NCBI GenBank assembly: GCA_016711225.1
Contig: JADJTK010000054.1
Coordinates: forward strand, 1 to 55,814
Direction: 5' to 3'
Source: Opitutaceae bacterium
GTDB lineage: Bacteria; Verrucomicrobiota; Verrucomicrobiia; Opitutales; Opitutaceae
Length of the DNA: 55,814 nucleotides
Shown: piece by piece, positions 33,302 through 43,201 of the stretch
Layout of the letters: every line of letters starts with the position of its first letter
Numbering within the stretch: position 1 is the first letter of the stretch
Position numbers and translations under genes: made by a program
Notes under the pieces: generated by a model
What the model saw: the letters and a program-made list of their open reading frames with translations, nothing else
What the model was told of the DNA's origin: nothing
The model's database searches: none

Positions 33302-34543
33302 ATGCGCCTCCGCCGGCCGCCCCCGCCCTTCTTCCGCCCACTGGCGGCGCTCGCTGCTCTGGGCTTGGCAGGTTGCGCCGCCCTTCCGCCCCCGGCAGCG
33401 TTGTTCACCTACCTAGCTCCCGCCGGGGCGGTCAGCCCCGCAGAGCGGCCGGCCTTCAACGCCCGCGTGCTCGACCGGGTGAGCAACTGGGTGAGCCGGC
33501 GCTACTTCGATCCATCCTTGAACGGGCTCGACTGGCCCGCCGCCTGCGCCCGCCACCGCCCCACCATCCTCGCCGCCCGCGACGACGACGAGCTCTATGC
33601 CGCGCTCAACTCCCTGCTCGCCGAACTCAACGACGTCCATACCCACGCCCTCAAGCCTCGCGAGATCGAGGAACTGCGCCGCCGCCAAGGTGTGCTGATC
33701 GGTTTCCGCACCGGGCCCGTCGAAGGCCAACCGACACAACGCCGCATCCTTCTGGTCTACCCGGGCAGCCCCGCCGCCCTTGCCGGAGTAAAACCCGGAT
33801 GGCGGTTGGTGGCCGCCGACAGTCGCCCGCCCGGAGAGGTGCTGGGTCTGGGCAAGCTCGCCGAGGGCCAACTCGTGCAGCTCGATTTTGTGGATGCGCA
33901 GGACCGGCCGCTCCGGCTCGCGCTGCACGCCCGCAAACTCGTCTATCCGCCAATCCGCGACGCCCGCCGGTTCGCCAGCGGTGTGCTCCTGCTCACCTTC
34001 GACACCTTCGATCTCCCGTCGGCCCGCTGGGTGCGCGCGCAGCTGAAGGCCGCTCCGCCGGCCAGCGGGGTCATCCTCGACCTGCGCAACAACGCCGGCG
34101 GCGAGACTCGCGCCCTCGCCGCCATCCTCGCGGAGTTCTTCCCGGGAAAGATCGACATCGGCCACACCCGAGCCCGGGGCGACAGCGTGGCCGATGGCCA
34201 CCGATCCCCGCGGCACCTCCTCGCCGCGCACTACCGCGGCCCGCTCGCGGTGCTCGTCTCCGAGGGCTCGGCCAGCGCCGCGGAAATTTTCGCCTCGGTG
34301 GTGCAACAGCAGCAGCGAGGCCCGATCCTCGGCGTGCCGACGCCCGGCAAGGTGCTTGTCGCCGTGAACTGGCCACTGCCCGGCGGGGGCGAGCTGCAGT
34401 TGAGTGTGTACGACTATGTCGCCCCCGACGGTCGCCGTCTTGAAGGCCGCGGGGTCGCCCCCGATATCGTCGTCCAACCGGCCCCCGGGGCCGATCCAGA
34501 CCCTCAACTCGAAGCCGCGCTGGCGGTGCTGGCCCCTCACTGA
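33302..34543 (+). CDS. S41-family (C-terminal processing-like) peptidase lipoprotein
   Basis: A 413-residue protein. The N-terminus has a lipobox (LGLAGC, Cys about 25), so it is likely membrane-anchored in the periplasm. An N-terminal helical part (about 40-110, with NDVHTHALKPRE) leads to a PDZ-like region (about 120-200; PGSPAALAGVKPGWRLVAAD). The S41 catalytic domain has GVILDLRNNAGG, the Ser in SEGSASAAEIFA (about 324) and the Lys in GVPTPGKVLV (about 349). RDGRRLEGRGVAPD-type text near the end is also typical (RRLEGRGVAPDIVV). It cleaves C-termini of periplasmic proteins; the substrate is unknown. Confidence 0.88.
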   Translation: MRLRRPPPPFFRPLAALAALGLAGCAALPPPAALFTYLAPAGAVSPAERPAFNARVLDRVSNWVSRRYFDPSLNGLDWPAACARHRPTILAARDDDELYAALNSLLAELNDVHTHALKPREIEELRRRQGVLIGFRTGPVEGQPTQRRILLVYPGSPAALAGVKPGWRLVAADSRPPGEVLGLGKLAEGQLVQLDFVDAQDRPLRLALHARKLVYPPIRDARRFASGVLLLTFDTFDLPSARWVRAQLKAAPPASGVILDLRNNAGGETRALAAILAEFFPGKIDIGHTRARGDSVADGHRSPRHLLAAHYRGPLAVLVSEGSASAAEIFASVVQQQQRGPILGVPTPGKVLVAVNWPLPGGGELQLSVYDYVAPDGRRLEGRGVAPDIVVQPAPGADPDPQLEAALAVLAPH

Positions 34544-34578
34544 TCGCCGCCCGTGCGCCGTCCCTTGGCCAAGCCTTC

Positions 34579-34614
34579 GACCGCTTAAGTCGACGGCCGT
34601 CAACTTAAGCGGTC
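34579..34614. repeat. Long inverted repeat after the S41 gene
   Basis: GACCGCTTAAGT (34579-34590) and ACTTAAGCGGTC (34603-34614) are perfect 12-base arms around CGACGGCCGTCA, whose GAC/GTC can extend the stem. There is no T tract after it, so it may be a factor-dependent terminator or a protein-binding palindrome. Confidence 0.7.
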
Positions 34615-34672
34615 CGCCAATCCCACCCTGTCCTCGCCTTCCCCACCCAAGCCGCTAGCCTCGCGGCTACAC

Positions 34673-35158
34673 ATGGGAAGTGATACCAACACCGATCACA
34701 CCTTCCTCCGGGAAGCCATCGCCCTGGCCCGCGCTGGCGCGGCCGCTGGCGCCGGCGGGCCGTTTGGCGCCGTCGTCGTACACGAGGGCCTCATCGTCGG
34801 CCGTGGCCAGAACCGGGTCACAAGCACCAACGACCCCACCGCCCACGCCGAGGTCGTCGCCCTGCGCGAGGCCTGCGCCGCACTGGGGCGTTTCCACCTC
34901 ACCGGGGCCACGCTCTACACCAGCTGCGAACCCTGCCCCATGTGCTTGGCCGCTGCCTACTGGGCACACATCGAGCGCATCGTCTTCGCCTGCACCCACG
35001 ACGATGCCGCCGCCATCGGCTTCGACGACGCCTTCCTCTACCGCGAACTCGCCGCCCCGCCCACCGCCCGGCGCCTCCCGTTGGTGCCATTGCTCCGCGA
35101 GGAAGGCGTCGCCGTCTTCCGCGAATGGTCGGGGAATCCGCGGCGCATCCCCTATTGA
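34673..35158 (+). CDS. guaD: Guanine deaminase, CMP/dCMP deaminase fold
   Basis: A 161-residue zinc deaminase that converts guanine to xanthine. The zinc site is His58 (PTAHAEVVAL, with Glu60) and Cys88/Cys91 (TSCEPCPMCLAAAYW). GGPFGAVVV, GFDDAFLYREL and a C-terminal aromatic (ending RRIPY) follow the Bacillus GuaD pattern, where the C-terminal Tyr closes over the partner's active site. The tail and GFDD element separate it from TadA. It lies between the S41 protease and a TonB-dependent receptor, both on the same strand. Confidence 0.85.
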   Translation: MGSDTNTDHTFLREAIALARAGAAAGAGGPFGAVVVHEGLIVGRGQNRVTSTNDPTAHAEVVALREACAALGRFHLTGATLYTSCEPCPMCLAAAYWAHIERIVFACTHDDAAAIGFDDAFLYRELAAPPTARRLPLVPLLREEGVAVFREWSGNPRRIPY

Positions 35159-35330
35159 ACCCCGCCACTGAGGAGCTGGCTGGCGCAGCCATTCAGCCTC
35201 CTGTCCCGGGCGATCAACTAGGCCGTCCCGCTTCATGAAACCCCACACCGCGCCCGGTTCACACTGTTCACCACCAGGCTCGGAATCGGCATTTGAAAAG
35301 CCCACAGCCACCCGGTCTGCTCGGTGTTTC

Positions 35331-37230
35331 ATGTCCAGCCTCCGCCTGCTTCCCACGCTCTCCCTAGTGCTCGCGACCTCGGCCCTTGCCCAATCGGCGG
35401 CCGATCCGATCATCCACCTCTATCCGTTCACCGTGATCGCGCATCCGTCGGGTGCCGACGAGCGCGCCGCCGCCGTCTGGGTGGCCGCCCCCGAGCTCGC
35501 CGCTCCGGCCCCGCTGCATACCGCGGACCTGCTGCTCAGCGTCCCCGGCGCCCACGTCGACCAACCGGGCGGCCCCGGCGGACGCGCCACGCTCTACCTA
35601 CGCGGTGCAGAGGAGAACCACACCGTCGCCTTCCTTGACGGCATCCCCCTCAACGACCCGACCAACAACCGCGGCGGCGCCGTCAACTTTTCGCTCATCG
35701 AGCCGTCGCTGCTCGGCCAAGTCGCTGTGGTACGCGGGGCTCCCTCGGTGAGCTACGGCCCCGACGCGCTCGCAGGCGTGGTGCATCTGAACTCCGATAC
35801 CGCGGCCGGCTCACGGCTCTTCTTCGAGGCCGGCGGCAACGATCTTGTGCGGGGCGGCTTCAACGGCACGGAGACGATCGGCACCACCGCAGCCCCCGTC
35901 TCCCTCAGCCTCGGGGCCGCAGCAGCCGACGAAGGCTCTCTCACCGACGGCAGCCGCGCGCAGCGCCGTATCGCCGCGCCACGGTCGCCGGCGGCTCGTC
36001 GTTGAAATTCCATGCGTCGCTCTGGCACGCCCGCAACGACGCCTCCTCCTTCCCCGACGACAGCGGCGGTCGCGAATACGCCGTCGTCCGCGACCTCGAG
36101 CACCGCGAGGACCGCCAAACGGCCGGCAGCCTCGCGCTCGAAGGCACGGCCGGAGCCGGCCGATGGACCGCCGGGGCCGATGCCGCCCAATTCGACTCGC
36201 TTGTCACCTCGCCCGGCGTGGCCCCCGGCTCGCGCGACCCCATGGGCCTGCCCGCCAGTAGCGACGACACGCGCCTACGCCGCACCCGCGCCCACGCCAC
36301 CTACGAGCAGACCCTCACCTCCTGGCGGCTCGCCGCCGGCCTCGACGCCCAGCGCGTGAGGACGGTCGCAGCACCGCCACTCTTGCGTACGGCCCGATGG
36401 TTTTCCCCGCCAATTTCTCCGCCGAGCGCGACCGCTTCGGCGTCTTCGCCGAAGCCAGCGGCGAGCTGCTCCCCCACCTCACCCTCATCGCCGGCGCCCG
36501 CGGCGACCAGTACGACGACGGCGCGACTCGCGGCACCTTCCGCGGCGGCCTGCTCGGCCAGATCGATACCGCCACGCAATGGCGCCGCAACGCCGGCACC
36601 GCCTTCAAACCCGCCAGCTTCTACGCCCTGGCCAACCCCCTCGTGGGCAACCCGGTGCTCCGCCCCGAGCGCGCCCGGATGATCGATACCGGACTGCGCC
36701 ACGCGTTCGCCGACGGTCGCGCGCTGATCGACCTCACCGCCTTCGCCTCCGAATACCGCGATGGCATCGACTTCGACGCCGGCCCGCCGCCGCAACTGCG
36801 CAACTTTTCCCGTATTCGCGTCCGCGGAGTGGAGGCCGCCGGCACCCTGCGCGCGCTCGACACCCTCTCGTTCACCGCCGCCGCCAGCTACACCGACTCC
36901 CAGCGCGAGACCGCCACCGGAGAGTGGCAACGCACCCGCTCGCGCCCCCGCTGGAGCGGCCGCCTCGCCACCACTTGGCAAGCGCGGGCCTCGCTCGCGT
37001 TCACCGCCTCCTGGATCCTCACCGGCGATGTACCCGACACCTCGATTCCCACCGGCGACGTCCGCCTCGGCAGCTGGGCGCGGCTCGATCTCGCCACCGT
37101 CTGGCAATGCACCCGCGAACTCGCGCTCACCGCCGCCTTGGACAACGGGTTGGGCCACGACTACGCCCAGGCCGTCGGGTTCACCGCCCCCGGCCGGCGC
37201 CTGCGCCTAGGCCTGCAGGCGCGGTTCTAG
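35331..37230 (+). pseudogene. TonB-dependent receptor (BtuB-like), two frameshifts
   Basis: From MSSLRLLPTLSLVLATSALA (signal peptide) a plug domain is clear: TADLLLSVPGAHVDQPGG, RATLYLRGAEENHTVAFLDG and QVAVVRGAPSVSYGPDALAG. The barrel continues after a shift near 35970 (KFHASLWHARNDASSFPDDS) and another near 36360 (MVFPANFSAERDRFGVFAEA). NPLVGNPVLRPERARMIDTG and the terminal aromatic residue (LGLQARF) are typical of the family. The total, about 632 residues, fits BtuB/CirA-type receptors. The gene would work if two indels were corrected. No B12 riboswitch is visible in the 172 bp before it. It carries substrates across the outer membrane with TonB energy; the substrate is unknown. Confidence 0.75.
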
Positions 37231-37265
37231 CACGCCCGCGCATCGCCCCCATAGGATGCCTACAA

Positions 37266-37295
37266 TGCCGCCGGCCCCCGGCGGGATTCTTCTTT
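37266..37295 (+). terminator. Terminator after the TonB-dependent receptor
   Basis: CCGCCGG (37268-37274), CCC loop and CCGGCGG (37278-37284) are followed by GATTCTTCTTT. Confidence 0.75.
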
Positions 37296-37630
37296 GGGCA
37301 CAGAGCTCCGGCGCGGCGGGATGACTCCCCCCAGCCTGGCTCCAGGGCGGCGGCGTCCAGGCAGCTCGTTTGCAGAGCAACGCAGCCCCTTCGTAATCAT
37401 TTCCTCGTGCTCTCAGGGAAGGCCGCCCGGCACGTTGGTATCAGATCCTCTACGCTGCGCCCTGCTCCAACTACTGCCGACAGTCCGTCCTTGTCTGCCC
37501 TGTATTTCTTTTCCTAGCCTTGTACCCGAGCCAGCGGGTGGACGCCTCACTGCGGGAGAACCCCGCCAGCGACCAATGGAGTCGCCCGCGCTCCGGCAAA
37601 CCCGTTCCGCGCTCCGCGCCCACGTCATCC
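37296..37630. other. Spacer before the secreted-protein array
   Basis: No gene is seen. It separates the receptor from the first YGAN-x-GWI protein and should hold the promoter of the array, but I cannot point to a convincing -35/-10 pair. Confidence 0.45.
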
Positions 37631-38520
37631 ATGCACCTGCAACGTCCTCTCCTGCTCGCCCTTCTCGCGATTCCCCTGGCCTGCGTCGCCCAGTCCGACC
37701 CAGCCACCGATTTCGCCTACGGCGCCAACGTCGGCTGGGTCAACGTCCAGCCCCAGCGCGGCGCCGGCATCTACGTCGACGCCAACGAGACCTTCTTCGC
37801 CGGCTATATCTACGGAGCGAATATCGGCTGGATCAGCATGGGCGACGGCACCCCGGTTAACGGTTACAGCTACTCCAACTCCACCGCCGGCGATTTCGGC
37901 GTGAACAACGATGGCGCCGGCAACCTCTCCGGCTACGCCTACGGCGCCAACATCGGCTGGATCAACTTCGGCTGGGCCGGGCTGGGCGACCCCAACCGCC
38001 CCCGCTTCGACCTCGATGACGGCGAGTTCCACGGCTACGCCTACTCCGCCAACTGCGGCTGGGTGAACCTCGGGCCGGCTATCTCTCCGTCGGCGCGATC
38101 AACCGGCCGGATACCGACGCCGACGGCATCGACGACAACTGGGAGCGCCAGTGGTTCGGTACTCTCACCACCGCCGGCCTGGGCACCGACCGCGACGGCG
38201 ACGGCCAGAGCGACGCCTCCGAATACGTGGCCGACACCGACCCGACCAACCGCGCCGACTTCCTCAAGATCGTCTCCCACACCTATGCCGGTGGCCAGAC
38301 TCAGGTGACGCTCGTCTTCACCACGCAGCCCTCGCGCCGCTACCGCCTCCAGCACTCCACCGACCTGACCACGTGGAGCAACGCCTTCGTCACCGCGCAG
38401 GAACCACTCGGCACCTTCAATCCCGACACCGGCGCCACCACCACCAAGGCCTTCACCTTCACCGGCAACGCCCGCCACTTCTTCCGCGCCGTCGCCGTGC
38501 TTCCGCTTGCCGCGCCCTGA
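37631..38520 (+). pseudogene. YGAN-x-GWI repeat secreted protein, copy 1, one frameshift
   Basis: Signal peptide MHLQRPLLLALLAIPLACVA, then four repeats of about 40-45 residues, each with Y-x-YGAN-x-GWI: FAYGANVGWVN, YIYGANIGWIS, YAYGANIGWIN, YAYSANCGWVN. A shift at a GGG run near 38070 then breaks the frame. The correct text resumes as AGYLSVGAINRPDTDADGID, DGDGQSDASEYVADTDPT (calcium-binding, thrombospondin-type-3-like) and SHTYAGGQTQVTLVFTTQPS, ending in NARHFFRAVAVLPL. The intact paralogue at 46677 shows a single missing base. Probably secreted or surface-bound; function unknown. Confidence 0.7.
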
Positions 38521-38550
38521 ACAGGGGCGGCCCGCGGCGGGCCCAAGTCC

Positions 38551-38727
38551 GAGCGCAGAATGCTGAACTCAGAACGCCGGAAGCATTCAGCGTACGGAGT
38601 TCGTCCCGTCCGGTAGCACTCCCACCCCTCCGCCACTTCCGCTCTCTGAGTTCCGCCTTCTCCCTTTGGGTCCTCCGCCGCCCGCCTCTTGTCACTTGTC
38701 ACCTGTTACTTGTCACTCTTTCACGCC
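38551..38727 (+). repeat. Heptamer-repeat spacer
   Basis: The strongest part is TTGTCAC/TTGTCAC/CTGTTAC/TTGTCAC at 38689-38716, 11 bases before the ATG. Earlier CAGAATGCTGAACTCAGAAC and TTCCGCTCTCTGAGTTCCGC stretches show the same 7-base period. Confidence 0.8.
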
Positions 38728-39932
38728 ATGCGCCCTCTCCTCCTCCTGTCCGTCCTCGCTCTCCCTCCCTCGCCTTCGCCCAGGGCACCCTCAATCCGCC
38801 CGCCGCCCCGGAGCCCACGATGAAAAGTCTCCAGCAACTCTGGGACGAAATCCAGACCGTGAAGACGCAGAACGCCGCCCTCACCTCCACCGTGGCCGAG
38901 CTGCGCTTCACCCTCGGCGCCACGCTCCCGGCTTCCGCCCTCACGTGGATCCTCTCCACCCCGGATGCGACCGGCGCCACCGGCTTCGACCCCTCGCTGG
39001 CCTTCGGCCCCGATGGGCAACCTGCCATCGCTCACTTCCTCCCATCCCTGCGCTTCGCCCGTTTCAACGGCTCCACCTGGTCCCTCACCACCGTCGATGC
39101 CACCGGCGACACCGGTCGGGCTCCCTCGCTCGCCTTCGATCCCAACGGCCAACCCGCCATCGCCTATCAGGACCACACCAACGACGACCTGCGCTTCGCC
39201 CGTTTCAACGGCTCCACCTGGGCTCTCACCACCGTCGATGCCGCTGAGGTCACCGGCTGGTATCCCTCACTGGCCTTCGGTCCCGACGGACAGCCCGCCA
39301 TCGCCTATTCCGACAGCACCAACTACGACCTGCACTTCGCCCGTTTCAACGGCTCCACTTGGTCCCTCACCACCGTCGATGCCACCGGCAACACCGGCGT
39401 GACCCCGTCTCTGGCCTTCGGCCCCGACGGCCAGCCCGCCATCGCCTATCTCGACAACACCACCTACGACCTGCGCTTCGCCCGTTTCAACGGCTCCACC
39501 TGGGCTCTCACCACCGTCGATGCCACTGACTTCACCGGCTGGTATCCCTCACTGGCCTTCGGTCCCGACGGCCAACCCGCCATCGCCTACTACAACGGCG
39601 GCAGCAATGACGACCTACGCTTCGCCCGCTTCAACGGCTCCACCTGGTCCCTCACCACCGTCGATGCCACCGGCGACACCGGCGCCTTCCCCTCGCTGGC
39701 ATTCGGTCCCAACGGCCAGCCCGCCATCGCCTATTCCGAAAGCACCAACAACGACCTGCGTTTCGCCCGCTTCAACGGCTCCACTTGGACACTCACCACC
39801 CTCGATGCCACCGGATCCACCGGCCACAGCCCCTCGCTCGCCTTCGGCCCCGACGGCCAGCCCGCCATCGCCTACGAAAACGGCACCAACGACGACCTGC
39901 GCTTCGCCCGCCTCGGCCTCTTCAAACCCTGA
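38728..39932 (+). pseudogene. Seven-repeat propeller-like secreted protein, signal peptide frameshifted
   Basis: ATG at 38728 reads MRPLLLLSVLALP, then a missing base near 38765 (CCCTCCCTCG) moves the frame. The continuing text is LAFAQGTLNPPAAPEPTMKS followed by LQQLWDEIQTVKTQNAALTS, a short coiled coil. Seven near-identical repeats of about 47 residues follow. The repeat unit is P-SLAFGPDGQPAIAY-x(n)-DLRFARFNGSTW-x-LTTVDAT-x-x-TG, the size of a propeller blade. The AQG-x-L-x-P-x-A-P-x-x-TMKSL start is the same module as in the eight beta-solenoid proteins downstream. Likely secreted; ligand unknown. Repeats are also near-identical in DNA, so copy number may vary. Confidence 0.7.
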
Positions 39933-39944
39933 TCGCCCCCCCGA

Positions 39945-40043
39945 CCCGCTCCGAGTGCCAAGTTCCGATTTCAGTGTTCAGAGTTTGAATCCCTTCCCTC
40001 CTCCGCCCCTTCTGCAGTCAGCATTCTTCATTCTCACTTAGCC
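39945..40043 (+). repeat. Heptamer-repeat spacer
   Basis: TTCCGAT/TTCAGTG/TTCAGAG/TTTGAAT follows the stop, and CATTCTTCATTCTCACTTAG precedes the next ATG. Both keep a 7-base period. Confidence 0.65.
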
Positions 40044-41240
40044 ATGCGCCTCCTCCTCCTCGCCACGGTCCTCGCCGCTCCCGCCCTAGCCCTTGCCCAG
40101 GGCCAGCTCTCCCCTCCCGCCAGCGCCTTCTCCGGCGGAGCCCCCACCGCGACGATGAAGTCGCTCGACCAGCTCGAGCCCCGCGTGGTCCTCGGCACCC
40201 CCGGCACCACGCGCACCACAGGCCTCAGTATCTCGACCTCCGGCTCCTACGTGCTGGCCGGACCCATTGCCGTCACCTCCGGTAACGCCATCACGATCTC
40301 CGCCAGTAACGTCACCCTCGACCTCAACGGCTTCACCCTCAAGTCCACCAATCCCGCCCGCACCGGCGCAGCCATCGTCATCGACGATGGCTGCAGCTCG
40401 GTGAGCATCACCAACGGCTTCATCGAGAGCGCCGTCCAGTTCTACATCAACACCGGCGACCCCTACGGCGCCGGCTTCAGCGACGGCATCCTCTCCGACG
40501 GCACCACCAGCCACTCGATCCACGTCACCGAGATCGACGTCCACTCCGTCCTCAACCACGGCATCCTCCTGCTCCAGGCCGACGCCGACAACCGCCTGCC
40601 CACTCTCGATACCAGCATCGAGAACTGCACCGCCACCGACTGCGGCATGATCGGCCTGAGCGCCAACCGTGTCGCCCGCTCCCAAACCGACAGCCAGCGC
40701 CGAGGCATCCAGGCCGAAGTCGCCACCGACTGCATCGGGGAATCGATGACTAGCTACGGCCTCGATGCCCTCGTCGCCGACTCCTGCATCGGGCTGAGCC
40801 GCACCGGCATCGGCCTGGGCGGTTTCAACGGCTGCAACGCCACCAACTGCTACGGCCTGAACGCCAGGAACGACTACGAGGACATCGACGCCACCGGCCC
40901 GGCCCTCGAGGTCAACACCGCCCTCAACTGCTACGCCCAAAGCTCCACCAACTACGGCTTGCGGGCCACGATTGCCGCCACCGGTTGCTTGGGCAGCACA
41001 TCCAAGGGCCTGATCGGCCTCGCCGCCCCGGTCGCCCTGGCCTGCGTCGGCATCAACACCAAGTCGACCGGCTTCCTCTCCGGCGCGCCCTACCACGGAC
41101 TCTACAGCGGGGGCACCGCCAGTTTCTGCCACGGCGCTGCGGACGTCGACTCGGCCACCGCGCTCTCCGCCTCCATCGCCATCGGCTGCACCGCCGCCGG
41201 CCCCGTCGTCTCCGCGTCCAAACAGCTCGGTACCCCCTGA
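40044..41240 (+). CDS. Secreted beta-solenoid protein 1
   Basis: A 398-residue protein, first of eight paralogues. Signal peptide MRLLLLATVLAAPALALA, cut before QGQLSPP. N-terminal module: ATMKSLDQLEPRVVLGTPG. First coil: SGSYVLAGPIAVTSGNAITI then SASNVTLDLNGFTLKST, the opening seen in right-handed parallel beta-helix proteins. The C-terminal half is short coils with N-C-x-G/T-C patterns (ENCTATDC, TDCIGES, NCYGLN, LNCYAQS). It ends SASKQLGTP. No catalytic motif of pectate lyases is seen. A cell-surface or matrix role is possible; function unknown. Confidence 0.75.
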   Translation: MRLLLLATVLAAPALALAQGQLSPPASAFSGGAPTATMKSLDQLEPRVVLGTPGTTRTTGLSISTSGSYVLAGPIAVTSGNAITISASNVTLDLNGFTLKSTNPARTGAAIVIDDGCSSVSITNGFIESAVQFYINTGDPYGAGFSDGILSDGTTSHSIHVTEIDVHSVLNHGILLLQADADNRLPTLDTSIENCTATDCGMIGLSANRVARSQTDSQRRGIQAEVATDCIGESMTSYGLDALVADSCIGLSRTGIGLGGFNGCNATNCYGLNARNDYEDIDATGPALEVNTALNCYAQSSTNYGLRATIAATGCLGSTSKGLIGLAAPVALACVGINTKSTGFLSGAPYHGLYSGGTASFCHGAADVDSATALSASIAIGCTAAGPVVSASKQLGTP

Positions 41241-41360
41241 GTCCATTGCGGAGTGCGGAATTCGGATTGCGGATTCGCCCGCCGGTCTTCGCGCCTCCGC
41301 TCATCCTTTTCAACACCTTCCGCCTTCTGCCTTCTTCGCTCTTCGTTCCTCCGCTTTCCC
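41241..41360 (+). repeat. Heptamer-repeat spacer
   Basis: TGCGGAG/TGCGGAA/TTCGGAT/TGCGGAT at 41247-41274 lies just after the stop. CCTTCCG/CCTTCTG/CCTTCTT/CGCTCTT at 41316-41343 lies just before the next ATG. This spacer shows the two halves most clearly. Confidence 0.85.
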
Positions 41361-42482
41361 ATGCGCCCGCTTCTTCTCTGCATCGCCCTGCTCGCCCTGC
41401 CCTCTCTCGCCCACGCCCAAGGCACCCTCGCCCCGGGCGGGGCCCCAGCCCAATCGATGCGATCCCTCCACCAGATCGAACCGCGCACCCCGCTCGGCGC
41501 CGTCGGCGGCAGCACCCTCACCATCGCCATCACGCAGCCGGGATCTTACGTACTCCTGGGCGACATCACCGTCGCTTCCGGCAACGCCATCACCATCAGC
41601 TCCGATCACGTCACGCTCGATCTCAACGGCTTCACCCTGTCGAGTTCCGCTTCTCCCACCGCTGGCATCGGGATCTACGGTGGGTACCCCGCGTCGTCGC
41701 ATGTGCGCATCCGCAATGGTCGTATCTCCGGGACCGGCACCGTCTCCGGCGCGGGCTTCTCAGGCGCCGGATTTTTAAGCGGCATTGCTGGCTTCGCCCA
41801 TTCCGTGGTCACCGACACGACCGTCTCCGGTGTCAGCCTGAGCGGCATCTCCCTGGGAGCCAACAGCCGCGTCCTGCGCAGTACCGTCCGTCATTGCGGA
41901 GCCAACGGCATCACCGCGACGCAGGTCGCCGATTGTTCCGTCTCCGCCTGCCATCGGATCGGTATCCGAAGCCCGGACAACGAGCCGTCCCTCGTCGTCC
42001 GCTCCTCCTCGGACTCTCGCACCACCGGTATTCTCGCCACCGTCGTGGCCGACTCCCGCGCGGCCTCCTCCACCGACATCGGGATCGACACCACCGTCGT
42101 GCGCGATAGCTACGGCCAGGCCTCCACCGGCTACGGCATCAAAACCACCCTCGCGCTCAACTGCACCGGCCGCACCCTGCGCAACACCTCTGAAGAATCC
42201 GCCGGCCTGAGCGCGGACATCGCCGTCAACAGCTACGGCTCGACCGCCGCCCCGTACTCTGTCGGGCTCTCCGCCCAGCTCGCCGCCCTCAACTGCACCG
42301 GTGCCAACACCGCGGCCGGCCAAGCGCTGGAAGTCACCGCAGGCGTTGCCGCCTTCTGCCGCGGTAACATCTCGGGCGGCAGCGCCACCGGCTACTACGC
42401 CATCGAAGCGCTCAACGCCATCGGCTGCACCGCCAGCGGTGGCACAATCTCCGCCCCGAAGAAGTTCCTCGGCACCCCCTGA
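41361..42482 (+). CDS. Secreted beta-solenoid protein 2
   Basis: A 373-residue paralogue. Signal peptide MRPLLLCIALLALPSLAHA; module QGTLAPGGAPAQSMRSLHQI then EPRTPLGAV; first coil PGSYVLLGDITVASGNAITI and SSDHVTLDLNGFTLSSS. The middle contains SVSACHRIGI, VADSRAASSTDIGI and NCTGRTLRN coils, and the end reads SAPKKFLGTP, like copy 7. The start at 41361 is right after the pyrimidine heptamers; the frame upstream of it is the repeat itself. Fewer cysteines than copies 6 and 7. Confidence 0.75.
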   Translation: MRPLLLCIALLALPSLAHAQGTLAPGGAPAQSMRSLHQIEPRTPLGAVGGSTLTIAITQPGSYVLLGDITVASGNAITISSDHVTLDLNGFTLSSSASPTAGIGIYGGYPASSHVRIRNGRISGTGTVSGAGFSGAGFLSGIAGFAHSVVTDTTVSGVSLSGISLGANSRVLRSTVRHCGANGITATQVADCSVSACHRIGIRSPDNEPSLVVRSSSDSRTTGILATVVADSRAASSTDIGIDTTVVRDSYGQASTGYGIKTTLALNCTGRTLRNTSEESAGLSADIAVNSYGSTAAPYSVGLSAQLAALNCTGANTAAGQALEVTAGVAAFCRGNISGGSATGYYAIEALNAIGCTASGGTISAPKKFLGTP

Positions 42483-43201
42483 GCGCGGCAAGCAAACGAA
42501 GAACGCAGAAGGCCGAACTCAAGCAACGCTGCGGCTGGCTGTAGTCAGTGGTCAGGCACCAGCACAAGTCACCAGCCATCGCCGTTTTACTCCCCGCCCT
42601 GGGAGCGTGCGTGCATGCGATCCCAGGCCCGCGCCGCCTTGCCGGGCACCACGAGGCTGATTCGTAGTGAGGCCCCGCTCCGGCCGCTGCAGCCCTGAGC
42701 CCTTCGGGATCGAGCGCCGCCTGCTGCCGGTAAAGCGGGCGGGAAACGAAGATGCCCGCCCGCCCGCCGCACCAGCAAACGTCTCGCGTCTCCCGCCGCG
42801 CCGTGCACTCCCCACTTGCTCGTGCCCGCGCCGGTCTCCTAGCCTTGAATTCGCAGGCGGCTCCAGCCGCGGCTTCCCCAACGGCGCCCGATCGGGCGGG
42901 ATGAAAATCCCGCATCGATCGGCGGCCTTCCCGGTGAGCCGAGGCAGGCTCCGCCCGGACTGCATCCCCACTCTTGCTGGAACTCCCTGTGCGGCCACCC
43001 GTTTCTTTGCGGGTCGGCGGCGAGCCGATGGCTCGCGCTAGGCACTCGGCCTCCCGCCACTGCGGGGGCTCGGTCCCCAGCCCCGCCCCCCGCTATACCC
43101 AATAGCTAGTTACATTCCACTGGTGATCGGCCATTGGGCCATCCGCTCCTCCCTTCTGCATGCCCGGTTCCGCCTTCTTCATTCTGCGTTCTCCCTTCCC
43201 T
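42483..43201 (+). repeat. Long spacer with heptamer repeats at both ends
   Basis: The first 100 bases (AACGAAG/AACGCAG/AAGGCCG, then GTAGTCAGTGGTCAGGCACC) and the last 100 bases (CCGCCTT/CTTCATT/CTGCGTT/CTCCCTT before the ATG) carry the 7-base repeats. The 500 bases between have no gene I can support. They hold GC hairpins, the best being GCGGGCGGG (42735-42743) with CCCGCCCGC (42755-42763), and look like an insertion of unrelated noncoding DNA. Confidence 0.6.

Noticed and set aside
35159..35330. Cobalamin riboswitch before the BtuB-like receptor
   Set aside because: A CGCCACTGAGG stretch resembles part of the B12 box, but the other conserved segments are missing and only 172 bases are available.
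38151..38800. Plus-strand frame running from the YGAN gene into the propeller gene as a fusion protein
   Set aside because: The upstream part is an out-of-frame shadow of the YGAN gene and the heptamer spacer. The true propeller start is the ATG at 38728 followed by a one-base break.
39000..39932. Regular DNA repeats (about 140 bp) as a CRISPR or mobile repeat
   Set aside because: The repeats keep reading frame and encode the seven propeller-like protein repeats.
42587..42998. Minus-strand frames in the long spacer, e.g. RISLVVPGKAARAWDRMHAR
   Set aside because: Three overlapping frames look equally plausible, none has a start or a recognised family, and GC hairpins explain the composition better.
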